A stretch of 64,000 bases of DNA from Rhodoferax sp. (GTDB lineage Bacteria > Pseudomonadota > Gammaproteobacteria > Burkholderiales > Burkholderiaceae_C): the NCBI RefSeq assembly GCF_013297935.1, contig NZ_JAAFIX010000001.1:621466-685465 (forward strand). The letters run 5' to 3'. Position numbers and translations under genes: made by a program. The notes under the pieces were generated by a model. It saw nothing but the letters and a program-made list of their open reading frames with translations. It did not search any database and had not been told where the DNA came from. Positions 15,713 through 23,280 of the stretch are shown in pieces; position 1 is the first letter of the stretch; each line of letters starts with the position of its first letter.

Positions 15713-16414
15713 TCAGGCTGCGCCTTCCAGCCCGGCGATATCGTCTAACAAATCGATGGGTAGGTAGCACAGCGCCTCAATGCTGGCGTCAGCAAATACA
15801 CTGCGCCGGTCACGCTGGGCGCATAGGCGCTGCATCACTGCGTCGCGCTGCTGTAGCAACAACAATATGTGGCCGTGGTACAGGGTTAAGAGCGAGCGCA
15901 AAAACACATTGACATTAGGGTCGCCACGGCGGCTACCGATGGCAAAGGCACTCAGCCCTTTTTCGCAGGCGGCATAGTCCAGCCAGGGCCCTTTGGTGAC
16001 CCAGCGGTTGGTGGTAAAGAACCCAATCGGCAGGCCCTGCGCGTCCATCGAAACGGCCACGATGTGAGCCGGTGCTGGGGCGTATTTGGGGTTTTTGCGG
16101 GTCAGGCCCAAGGCGTCGGGATGCACAAAGATGTGGAAGTGCCCATGCTCTTTAAACGGGCGCTTCTTACTGGCATGGGCATGAAAATAGTACTGCGATG
16201 CACGGGCATCGTCGCGCACATCGTTGTCGGGGTAATGGTCCCACTCGCTGAACACTGCGTCACCCACTATGCGGTGAACCACTTGGCTGCCTTGCTGCTG
16301 CAGGTTGTGCAGACTACCCACCAGTCGGGTTGCGGCACGCATGCGTTGGGTATAGGGCAGTGACAGGGCTTGTAACGCGCTTGCAGAGGGTTGAAGGCGT
16401 TGGGGAGTGTGCAT
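15713..16414 (-). CDS. Uncharacterised protein with WDHYP and HxHxF motifs
   Basis: A 233-residue protein from ATG 16414; a GTG at 16438 adds eight residues. It has no signal peptide or membrane segment. Notable are SEWDHYPDNDV, a His-rich stretch YYFHAHAS and GHFHIFVHP, and FFTTNRWVTKGPWL. The conserved His residues could bind a metal. I do not recognise the family with confidence. It is the first gene of a likely operon with the YHS gene. Confidence 0.65.
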   Translation of the reverse strand: MHTPQRLQPSASALQALSLPYTQRMRAATRLVGSLHNLQQQGSQVVHRIVGDAVFSEWDHYPDNDVRDDARASQYYFHAHASKKRPFKEHGHFHIFVHPDALGLTRKNPKYAPAPAHIVAVSMDAQGLPIGFFTTNRWVTKGPWLDYAACEKGLSAFAIGSRRGDPNVNVFLRSLLTLYHGHILLLLQQRDAVMQRLCAQRDRRSVFADASIEALCYLPIDLLDDIAGLEGAA

Positions 16415-16480
16415 GGTTGATACCAGTAGGATGGCCACTACACGCCCTGTGGGCGTGCTGCGGCCATCCGTCGGAAATAT

Positions 16481-16750
16481 TTACTTCTTGGCAGCGCAGC
16501 AGCCGGTTTTGGCAGCGCAGCAGCCGTGTTTCTTCGCCGCGCAGCAACCTTTCTTGAGCTTCTTTTTCTTAGCCGCGCAGCACGCGTCTTTAGCGCCACA
16601 GCAACCCTTCTTGGCCGCGCAGGCAGACTTGGCTGCACAAGGTGAAGCTGCACAGGCTGCAAATGCAGGTGCTGCGGCCACGGCAGCGGCAGCCACCAAA
16701 GACGCGCCGACGATGTTTTTCAAAGATGCTGACAGTGATTTGGATTTCAT
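16481..16750 (-). CDS. Exported Cys/Lys/Ala-repeat protein, putative metal binder
   Basis: An 89-residue protein. A signal peptide (ASLVAAAAVAAAPAFA) is followed by a mature part made of CAAKK-type units: CAASPC, CAAKKGCC, CCAAKKKK, CCAAKKHGCC, CCAAKTGCCAAKK, with 15 or more Cys in about 55 residues. ATG 16750 is preferred because a CGGAG box lies just upstream in the minus strand; an ATG at 16771 overlaps that box. Exported Cys-rich proteins of this look include metallophore precursors of the bufferin type, but no DUF692 (MNIO) maturase is present here. Metal binding is an inference from composition. Confidence 0.65.
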   Translation of the reverse strand: MKSKSLSASLKNIVGASLVAAAAVAAAPAFAACAASPCAAKSACAAKKGCCGAKDACCAAKKKKLKKGCCAAKKHGCCAAKTGCCAAKK

Positions 16751-16916
16751 GGAGTACTCCGGAGGTTTCATTGCGCCTGTAGCGGGGCAAAAACTGCTTT
16801 GTGAAAGCGCTACGAGAGGTCAGTCGCTTGCCAGCGAAAGAACATTACAAAAGGTTTGGAAAAAATATTATGTTTGCACCAAGAGTGTGGTGCAGCATCA
16901 GGTTTCACGCGGCTGG

Positions 16917-16972
16917 CTAGCTATTGTTTATATAGCTGGTTGTGCACTTTTTTAGAGGGGCTAGAGCCAATA
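16917..16972 (+). repeat. Diverged copy of the interspersed intergenic repeat
   Basis: GCTATTGTTTATATAGCTGG, TTGTGCA and GGGGCTAGAGCCAAT retain the order of elements of the repeat at 3347-3405 but with more changes. It sits at the edge of the transposase-remnant block. Confidence 0.45.
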
Positions 16973-16984
16973 CCGTTCAGATGC

Positions 16985-17460
16985 GTAACGCAGGGACTGG
17001 ATGATGAGGCTGATGTAGCAAATCACCACGATGGCGGGTGTTGAAGCTACTCATCTTGCACTTGATCACGCGCACGGCGTGCACGAAGCTCAAGCGATCT
17101 GGAACGCGCTGGTGCCTCGCGAGGCACCAGGCTAGCCAAAAACCTCAGCATTGGCCGTGTCGTCAGCCACATCCATATAGCTTCCATCGAGCGCCATGAT
17201 GCGTGGTCCCAGCCGAGTGCAGGCTTGCCTTGTCGGTCTGGGCCAGTACGCCTGCGCTGATCAGGTGCGCATAAGCAATGCAAATGAAATAGCTCCAGGC
17301 CGTGAAGTCACAGTTCCAACGGTTAGCTTGGTACCCATCAACGAGGTGTTCGAAGTGACTCAACGGCACGACTGCCAAAAGTTGTACAAAACCGCTACGC
17401 TCAATGTTTATGTCGTAGACCTCGACAAATGAGGTTAGATCAATGATGAACACGTAGCAT
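16985..17460 (-). pseudogene. Decayed IS4-family transposase
   Basis: On the minus strand an open frame (17453-17163) starts MFIIDLTSF and contains LLAVVPLSHFEHLVDGYQAN and FTAWSYFICIAYAHL, the N-terminal DUF4372-like region of IS4-type transposases. A shifted frame then reads PRIMALDGSYMDVADDTANA, EVFG, an in-frame stop and PGASRGTSAF, which matches the DDE-proximal ALDGT.LDVAD block of IS4 transposases. Stops and frame changes show it is dead; no terminal inverted repeats were found. Confidence 0.65.
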
Positions 17461-17552
17461 CAAACCGCTGGCAGGGGCGTGAGGCGACCAGGTTTTGCGA
17501 CGTTGGTGCCAAATGTGCCGCATTTTTTGGCCTCACAGGCCAGATTTACGGG

Positions 17553-17744
17553 CTATGTTGCCCGGATTCTCGCTTCATGGGCGCACCTTGCCTGGTTGGT
17601 GAAGTCGCAGGCGTTTGGGGCCTTGCCCGCAATCAGCGCCTTCTGATCGGCATAGGCCGAGCCACCGCAAATGCGCAGCTTCATGTCGAAGTGCCACTGC
17701 TTGCCTTTGAGGGTTTGTTGTTTCATTGGTCTACAACGCCTCAT
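17553..17744 (-). pseudogene. Decayed IS5-family transposase fragment
   Basis: The minus-strand frame reads MKQQTLKGKQWHFDMKLRI, then GGSAYADQKALIAGKAPNA and DFTNQARC. KGKQWHFDMKLRI corresponds to the KGNQWHFGMKxHIG block of IS5 transposases and the second part to the later YAxQKALI..KAP.ARDFTNQR block. The DNA between them is missing, so this is an internally deleted remnant. Confidence 0.6.
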
Positions 17745-17852
17745 CCGCTAGGGGCGTAGATCTTAATCGTCAAAGCCTTAAGCCGTAACTGTAAGAAAGC
17801 CCCCCCCCGAGCCGACTGAAGGGCACACCCCTATTTTTTGGAAGCCAACGCC

Positions 17853-18224
17853 ATGAAAACTATCGCCACCCTACTCCTTGGCCTGTGCGCCAGCGCCGCC
17901 TTCGCGCTCGACATTCAGCCCTACACGCCCCAGGCCTTCGCTGATTTGCAGCAGGCAGGAAAACCCGTAGCACTGCACTTTCACGCTGACTGGTGCCCTA
18001 CCTGCCGCGCGCAAGAGAAAGTATTTAACCAGTGGAAGGGCGACACCACCGTTCCCGGCACGCTGCTAGTTGCGAACTACGACAAGGAGAAGGACCTGAA
18101 AAAGCAGTACGGCGTGCGCAGTCAATCCACTGTGATCGTGTTCAAAGGCAGTATGGAAACAGCTCGCCTGGGCGGTGCAACTGATCCCGCGACGCTGCGC
18201 ACTGCGCTGCAATCTGCCCAATAA
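17853..18224 (+). CDS. Periplasmic thioredoxin-family protein
   Basis: A 123-residue protein. The signal peptide TLLLGLCASAAFA is followed by a short thioredoxin fold with active site WCPTC (HFHADWCPTCRAQEKVF). ATG 17853 is chosen; the frame can be extended to a TTG at 17838. It is 39 bases from a CcdA-like gene on the same strand. The pair can pass electrons from the cytoplasm to the periplasm, as a split version of DsbD. The client protein is unknown. Confidence 0.85.
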   Translation: MKTIATLLLGLCASAAFALDIQPYTPQAFADLQQAGKPVALHFHADWCPTCRAQEKVFNQWKGDTTVPGTLLVANYDKEKDLKKQYGVRSQSTVIVFKGSMETARLGGATDPATLRTALQSAQ

Positions 18225-18263
18225 AACCTGCACCAACCCGAACCACACACCGCCTTCTTGCCC

Positions 18264-18992
18264 ATGGATCTACCCACCACCCACCTGCTGCTGGCCCTGG
18301 CCGCAGGTAGCTTGACCACGCTGTCTCCGTGCGTGTTCCCCATTCTTCCGCTTGTGCTCGGTGGCGCCGTGCAGCGCAATCGCCTGGCGCCCGTAGCCAT
18401 GGGTGTCGGGATGGCGCTGTCCTTCGCGGCCATTGGTTTCCTTCTGGGAGCGTTGGGCCCAGCCATTGGCCTGGACGGTGACCATGTGCGCAGTTTCGGA
18501 GCGGCACTGTTGATTGCCTTTGGCGTGGTCATGCTGGTGCCGCAACTGAATGAGCGCTTCACCGCATGGATGCTGCCCATCGCCTCGTCGGCCAATAACG
18601 CCTCGACCCAGCTCGACAGCGGCTCGCTCGGCGGCGCCTTTGTGTTGGGGGCCGTGTTGGGCCTGGTGTGGAGTCCGTGCTCGGGCCCGTTGCTGGCTTC
18701 GGCGCTGGCACTGGTGGCCAGCGAGGGCGGTGGCGGGCGCGGCGCGCTTGTTCTGGGTGTGTTCGGGCTGGGTGCTGCTGTGCCGTTGGTGGCCGTGGCC
18801 TATGCCTCGCGCAGCGGTCTGACTTTGGTGCGTGGCTGGGTGCTAACGCACATTGATCGCATCAAGAAAGTGTTTGGCGTGGTCATTTTGCTGGCCGGCA
18901 TTGCCATTTTGAGCGGTGGCGACAAGTGGCTGGAGGCCCGGGTTGTTGACCTGCTGCCCGATAGCTGGCTGTCATTGACCACGCGCTTTTGA
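18264..18992 (+). CDS. CcdA/DsbD-type transmembrane electron transfer protein
   Basis: A 242-residue membrane protein with six predicted helices. TLSPCVFPILP in the first helix and VWSPCSGPLL in the fourth carry the two cysteines that shuttle electrons in CcdA and DsbD beta domains. ATG 18264 is used; a TTG at 18258 is also possible. It follows the exported thioredoxin gene, the presumed acceptor of reducing equivalents. Confidence 0.88.
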   Translation: MDLPTTHLLLALAAGSLTTLSPCVFPILPLVLGGAVQRNRLAPVAMGVGMALSFAAIGFLLGALGPAIGLDGDHVRSFGAALLIAFGVVMLVPQLNERFTAWMLPIASSANNASTQLDSGSLGGAFVLGAVLGLVWSPCSGPLLASALALVASEGGGGRGALVLGVFGLGAAVPLVAVAYASRSGLTLVRGWVLTHIDRIKKVFGVVILLAGIAILSGGDKWLEARVVDLLPDSWLSLTTRF

Positions 18993-19023
18993 CTCCGCTC
19001 CCTGCAGGGTTTGACCTTAAAAA

Positions 19024-19692
19024 ATGCAAATTTCGATGCTCACAACCGAAGACTTTTCTGCTCGCTGTTTTACGCTGCGGCGGCGCTGCACCGAGTTTGA
19101 TGAGGTTGTCATTGACTGTGGCGCGCTAGCGCTTGCTCACCAACAGGATCTGGCCAACTGTTTGCCGTTTTTGGCGTGTGGCGAGGAGTCAGCGGCACAC
19201 ACGTTTGCCGGCACGTTGTCTCGGCGCGTGAAAGAGGCCAGTCGCGCTCAGTTGCGTCGGGTTGCGCAAGACGAGCTAAGGCACGAGGCTTGGCTCGCGC
19301 GTCTGGCATTGGCATTGCCGGCGCCTGAATCGTCGCTATCAACCTCAGAGAGTGCCGCGTTTTTTAAGCACTTGGTGACCCGCAATGTGGGCTTGCATTT
19401 CGCCCGCATCGCGGCGTTGGACTTGGCCGTCTGCCGGCTGCTGGCTCGGCTCACCCACCGCGATGCCGCGCTGCAAGCTGCGCCGAATATCCGGCAGGGG
19501 CTAGCGCACATCGCGCGGGACGAGGCCCGGCATGTGCGGGTCGCCAGCCAGCTCGCAGGCCAACACGGCGTCAGCCTGGCAATGCAAGAAGAAATTGACC
19601 AAGACCTTGCCGCGCAACTGGCCTTGTTGTTGGCGCCTATTCAACCCGGCTTACAACGCCTGATGCAAAGAGACGCAGCTGCATGTCACTAG
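19024..19692 (+). CDS. Ferritin-like diiron protein
   Basis: A 222-residue helical protein. ACGEESAAHTF near residue 51, QDELRHEAWL near 82 and ARDEARHVRVA near 164 supply the Glu and ExxH ligands of a ferritin-like diiron site. ATG 19024 lacks a strong ribosome site; an ATG at 19039 (MLTTED) is an alternative. The stop overlaps the start of the synthase gene by 10 bases. The N-terminal third recurs as a pseudogene at 10219-10353. It may be an oxygenase or oxidase acting on the synthase product, which is an inference from pairing. Confidence 0.75.
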   Translation: MQISMLTTEDFSARCFTLRRRCTEFDEVVIDCGALALAHQQDLANCLPFLACGEESAAHTFAGTLSRRVKEASRAQLRRVAQDELRHEAWLARLALALPAPESSLSTSESAAFFKHLVTRNVGLHFARIAALDLAVCRLLARLTHRDAALQAAPNIRQGLAHIARDEARHVRVASQLAGQHGVSLAMQEEIDQDLAAQLALLLAPIQPGLQRLMQRDAAACH

Positions 19693-20816
19693 CTCAAGCT
19701 ATGAACCCTTTAACCACCCCCGCCCCACTGAACCCGCGGGGGACGCCGGCTATCAACGCGGGGCGCAGGCGCCTGCTGGGGGTGGGGGCCGCGTTTCCCG
19801 GCGAGGCGGTTAGCACGGGTGCGCTGTGCCAGCAAGTACGGCAACAGCTAGGCATTCCATTGCCCCGCTACCTGACGATGCTCAGTACACGGCTGGACGT
19901 ACAGCAACGCCATTTGTGCCGCGATTTTGTTCAGGCTCACGAGCAACCGCGCCCTGGCGCACGCAATCCTGAGCTGGCTGCCCGCGCGCTGCACAACGCT
20001 TTGGGCCAGGCCCAACTACCGTCGCACGCCTTGGGGTATTTGATCAGCCACACTGCGACGCCGGCACGCCAATTGCCCGGTGGCTCCGGCGAGATTGCAC
20101 ACCTATTGCGCTACCCGGGTGCCCATGTGGAGCTGCGGCAAGCCTGCACCGGATTCGCGAATGCTCTGCAACTCGCATTTGCATTGACGGCTGCGCCAGA
20201 CTCGGCGCCAGTGGCCATCGTGGGTGTGGAGACGGGTTCGGTGTTTTTTGACCCCCATTGCTCGCACGCAGACATCAGCCAATGGGTGAATTTTTTGCAA
20301 ATGGGCGATGGTGCTGCGGGCGTCATCATTGGCGCTGATACGCCCGGGTGCACGCAGGGCCCGTGGATCAGCCATGCCTTTTTCGGGCAACTACAAGATC
20401 CGCCAGCGTCCGGCCTGGTTCTGGGCGCAGGGGGTTCAGATTGCCCGCACGCGAGTGGACCGATACGTTTTGAGCATGACTTTAAATCTGTCGAAACACA
20501 TGGTGCAGCGCTGCTGGAGGCTGGCCGCGACCTGTTGCTCAGCGCGGGTTTTGATGTCCATCGCGCCAGCCGCGTCGTTCCCCATCAAGCAAGCGGCGCG
20601 GTGGCTGCTTGGCTTGCCAAGCGCTGGGATCTGGCACCCGAGCTGATTTGCAACCACGCCCGCCAGGTTGGTAACCTGGGCAGCGCCAGCCTGTGGGCGG
20701 CCCTTCACGACAGTCTGCAAACCCCTACGCAAAGTCCCGCGGGCACTGCACCGATGCTGTTTTTGGGTGCAGAGGCTACGCAATATTCGTATGGGGGGTT
20801 TGCGCTGGAGTTTTAA
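19683..20816 (+). CDS. KAS III-like beta-ketoacyl synthase
   Basis: A 377-residue thiolase-fold enzyme of the FabH type. C155 in RQACTGFANAL, H301 in VVPHQASGA and N331 in VGNLGSASLWAAL form the Cys-His-Asn triad, so it should be active in condensing or acyl transfer. It has an N-terminal extension relative to FabH, and lacks FabH-like housekeeping context: no fab genes or ACP nearby. The start at 19683 overlaps the ferritin-like gene; ATG 19701 is an alternative. Its C-terminus survives as a remnant at 10.4 kb beside an ABC exporter. Probably part of a small lipid or polyketide pathway. Confidence 0.8.
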   Translation: MSLAQAMNPLTTPAPLNPRGTPAINAGRRRLLGVGAAFPGEAVSTGALCQQVRQQLGIPLPRYLTMLSTRLDVQQRHLCRDFVQAHEQPRPGARNPELAARALHNALGQAQLPSHALGYLISHTATPARQLPGGSGEIAHLLRYPGAHVELRQACTGFANALQLAFALTAAPDSAPVAIVGVETGSVFFDPHCSHADISQWVNFLQMGDGAAGVIIGADTPGCTQGPWISHAFFGQLQDPPASGLVLGAGGSDCPHASGPIRFEHDFKSVETHGAALLEAGRDLLLSAGFDVHRASRVVPHQASGAVAAWLAKRWDLAPELICNHARQVGNLGSASLWAALHDSLQTPTQSPAGTAPMLFLGAEATQYSYGGFALEF

Positions 20817-20851
20817 AACTCCAGCACTCTCAGTGCGCTTATGGGCTGTGC

Positions 20852-22228
20852 CTACACCGCCCCGACCAGGCCATGCTGGACGCTTGGTTTGCGCATGGTT
20901 ACCAGTTCTTCAGCCGCCGTTGGGTGGACGGCCAATGTGCTGTCCAACGCACGCTTAGTCGCTTGGAGCTGCAAAGCCACCCCCACCAATTGCGCCATTT
21001 CGCCGGTATCCGGCCCCACACCGTGAAAGCCCAGCACGCGGTCGGTGTCGCGGTCTACCAGCAACTTGAGCAGCATTTTTCCGGGATGCCCCGAGAGCGT
21101 GGCCTTCATGGGGCGAAATGTGGCTTGGTACACGTCTAGGTGGGGATGCTCCAGCAAGGCGGCTTCTTCGGTCAAACCCACTACGCCAAGCTCCGGGGTG
21201 GTGAATACCGCTGTAGGCACCAGGCTATGGTCCACGCTGCGCGGCAAGCCACCAAACACGGTATCGGCAAAAGCATGCCCCTCGCGAATCGCCATAGGCG
21301 TAAGGTTGACGCGGTTGGTCACATCGCCCACGGCGTAAATATTGGGGACCACGGTCCGGCTGTAGGCGTCTACGGGGATTGCGCCTTGGGCATCCAGCGC
21401 AATGCTAAGCGATTCGAGCCCCAGATTGAGCGTATTGGGAAGGCGCCCTAGGGCACGCAGCACACAGTCGGTGTTGACGAGTTCGCCGTTGTCGAGTTGA
21501 ACCTGCAGACCATCATCTGTCTTGCTGATCGCGCTGATGGAGCGACCGAAGTCAAACTGCAGACCACTTTCCACCAGCTCGTGGAGCAGATGGGCGCGCA
21601 CGCCGTCGTCAAACCCTCGCAGAATATGGTCGCCCCGCACCACCACACGCACGCTGGAGCCCAGGCGCTGCAGCACACAGGCAAGCTCTAGCGCGATGTA
21701 ACCGGCACCCTGCACCACGACCCGTTGAGGCAATGCCTCGAGATCAAAAAAGCCGTTGGAGTCGATAGCCAATTCATGGCCTTTTGTATCGTTAGCCTGC
21801 GTGGGTGTTGCGCCAGTTGCTATCAAAATATGAGTTCCGCGCAACTGCGTGCCATCAGCAAGAACCACTGTGTTTTGATCGTGCAGGCGCGCGCGTCCGT
21901 CAAAAATTTGCACGCCAGCGCCCACCAGGTTGTTTCGGTAGATACCTTCCAGGCGAGTGACTTCGGCATCACGCCGAGCTTTGAGCGTGCCCCAGTCAAA
22001 GTGGCTGTCCCCCAGGGTCCAACCATAGCCCGCCGCTTCTTCAAACTCTTGCGCAAAGCGCGAGGCATAGACCATCAGCTTTTTAGGAACACAGCCGCGG
22101 ATTACGCAGGTGCCGCCCAAGCGGTATTCCTCAATCAGCGCCACCCGAGCCCCGTGGCCTGCAGCGATGCGAGCAGCTCGCACACCACCAGAGCCACCGC
22201 CAACCACAATGAGATCAAATTCGGACAT
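20852..22228 (-). CDS. gor: Glutathione-disulfide reductase
   Basis: A 458-residue FAD/NADPH disulfide reductase. The FAD site VVGGGSGGVRAAR opens the protein. The redox motif GGTCVIRGCVPKK has the CVxxxC spacing of glutathione reductase, and the C-terminal HPTAAEE supplies the catalytic His-Glu pair. It reduces GSSG with NADPH in the cytoplasm. It lies 33 bases downstream of trxA on the same strand, and gshA at 50.7 kb and GST at 35.8 kb complete a glutathione system in the window. It converges with the KAS III-like gene. Confidence 0.93.
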   Translation of the reverse strand: MSEFDLIVVGGGSGGVRAARIAAGHGARVALIEEYRLGGTCVIRGCVPKKLMVYASRFAQEFEEAAGYGWTLGDSHFDWGTLKARRDAEVTRLEGIYRNNLVGAGVQIFDGRARLHDQNTVVLADGTQLRGTHILIATGATPTQANDTKGHELAIDSNGFFDLEALPQRVVVQGAGYIALELACVLQRLGSSVRVVVRGDHILRGFDDGVRAHLLHELVESGLQFDFGRSISAISKTDDGLQVQLDNGELVNTDCVLRALGRLPNTLNLGLESLSIALDAQGAIPVDAYSRTVVPNIYAVGDVTNRVNLTPMAIREGHAFADTVFGGLPRSVDHSLVPTAVFTTPELGVVGLTEEAALLEHPHLDVYQATFRPMKATLSGHPGKMLLKLLVDRDTDRVLGFHGVGPDTGEMAQLVGVALQLQATKRALDSTLAVHPTAAEELVTMRKPSVQHGLVGAV

Positions 22229-22261
22229 GGTTCCCCTTCAGGAATGAGTGGGGTCAGGATG

Positions 22262-22603
22262 TTAAAGCGCTGTCCGTATCCAGGCGGCCAGCTGTTCATC
22301 GGATTGCAGGCCTACCACTTGGGAGAGGGCTTGACCGTCTTTGAAAAGTATGAGCGTTGGAATGCTGCGCACTCCAAAACCACCAGCGATAGCGCTTGCC
22401 TCATCAACATTGATCTTGCGCACAGCCAGTTGACCTTCAAAGCGTGCGGCCACACGTTCCAGCGTCGGCGCGAGGGCCTGGCAAGGACCGCACCAAGGCG
22501 CCCAAAAGTCTATGAGCACTGCTCCGGATTGCTGCTCAATAAAGTCGTCAAAACTGCTGCTGTCCAGCGGGGTAACGCGAGATGTTGGGGTGATGGATTC
22601 CAT
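22262..22603 (-). CDS. trxA: Thioredoxin
   Basis: A 113-residue thioredoxin. IDFWAPWCGPCQALAP carries the WCGPC active site, and RSIPTLILFKDG has the conserved cis-Pro. It is a cytoplasmic dithiol reductant and precedes gor in a likely operon. Its first about 25 codons and upstream DNA are duplicated at 25751-25833, giving a truncated copy. The intact copy is this one. Confidence 0.93.
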   Translation of the reverse strand: MESITPTSRVTPLDSSSFDDFIEQQSGAVLIDFWAPWCGPCQALAPTLERVAARFEGQLAVRKINVDEASAIAGGFGVRSIPTLILFKDGQALSQVVGLQSDEQLAAWIRTAL

Positions 22604-22770
22604 GGTGTTTCCTGTCGGCTTGAATGAAGGCCAGCCGCAATGGATGGCATGCCAGCAGTGTAGAAAGGGCCGCTCGCTGGCGGAGGCCTGAGCGTCTCAT
22701 TTGATGTGCCCATCGTCTCGCCCACCTGCGCTCAATCAGTGGCGGTTTGTGCGGCGAGCCAGGCTTGAGG
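22521..22770. repeat. About 250-bp direct repeat, left copy
   Basis: Positions 22521-22770 align without gaps to 25751-26000 at about 93 percent by my count of roughly 17 mismatches. The copy comprises the 5' end of trxA, its upstream region and the last codons of an AraC gene. Here the trxA part belongs to the full gene and the AraC part is a stub (residues QAWLAAQTATD and a stop, 22732-22780). Confidence 0.92.
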
Positions 22771-22780
22771 GTTCTGTCGC
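22732..22780 (-). pseudogene. 3' stub of the AraC regulator gene
   Basis: Reads NPQAWLAAQTATD and TGA on the minus strand, matching PPQAWVAAQTVTD at the end of the intact regulator (25962-26792). Nothing of the regulator remains upstream of this point. Confidence 0.75.
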
Positions 22781-23275
22781 AATAGCGATGGTTGATCGAA
22801 AAGAGGTGCCGTGTTCATCGAAGTTCAAAACCCAAGGCTGTAGAACTGCTCCGCTGCAGACATGGGCTGGCCAACGAGACAGCGTAACTACCCCTTCTTC
22901 ACCATGTTCATGGTCAGCATCACTCCAGCGAATAGTGCAGTCGGTTTAGCACTTTGCGCAGCTCGCCTTTCATCGCCGTTAGCGTTGTCGTGGTCATTAT
23001 GGAATTGCCAGTCATGGCTTATTCGGACAGAACCCCATCCTGCCCGATGGCAGGGCGTACACCGACACCTTGAACGGGGGGCTGCCAATGGACAATGTCA
23101 ATCGCGAAGGCTACGGCATAGGCTTGTGGAACCCGGGGTGGACTTACAGATTGACGTGACCTCAAGGTCACCCACATTTATCTTGGCTATGGCCTGGGCA
23201 GCAACGCCAGCCAAAGCTGGGATGAAATGCTAGCCAGCGTGCAGTTTAAGTTAGGGACAACCTTGCAATAGTCGC
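22781..23275 (+). pseudogene. Degraded 3' end of an outer-membrane-type protein gene
   Basis: No intact gene is seen in this stretch. The plus strand from about 23025 reads GQNPILPDGRAYTDTLNGG, then NREGYGIGLWNPGWTYRLT and a stop. A shifted frame reads KVTHIYLGYGLGSNASQS and ends VQFKLGTTLQ at 23269. Alternating aromatic and polar residues near the C-terminus look like beta-barrel strands. A frameshift and stops mark it as broken. Family not identified. Confidence 0.35.
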
Positions 23276-23280
23276 TGCAC

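Noticed and set aside
16481..16750. Full bufferin operon
   Set aside because: The Cys-rich exported protein is suggestive, but no DUF692 (MNIO) or DUF2063 partner gene lies around it, so the assignment was kept as putative metal binder only.
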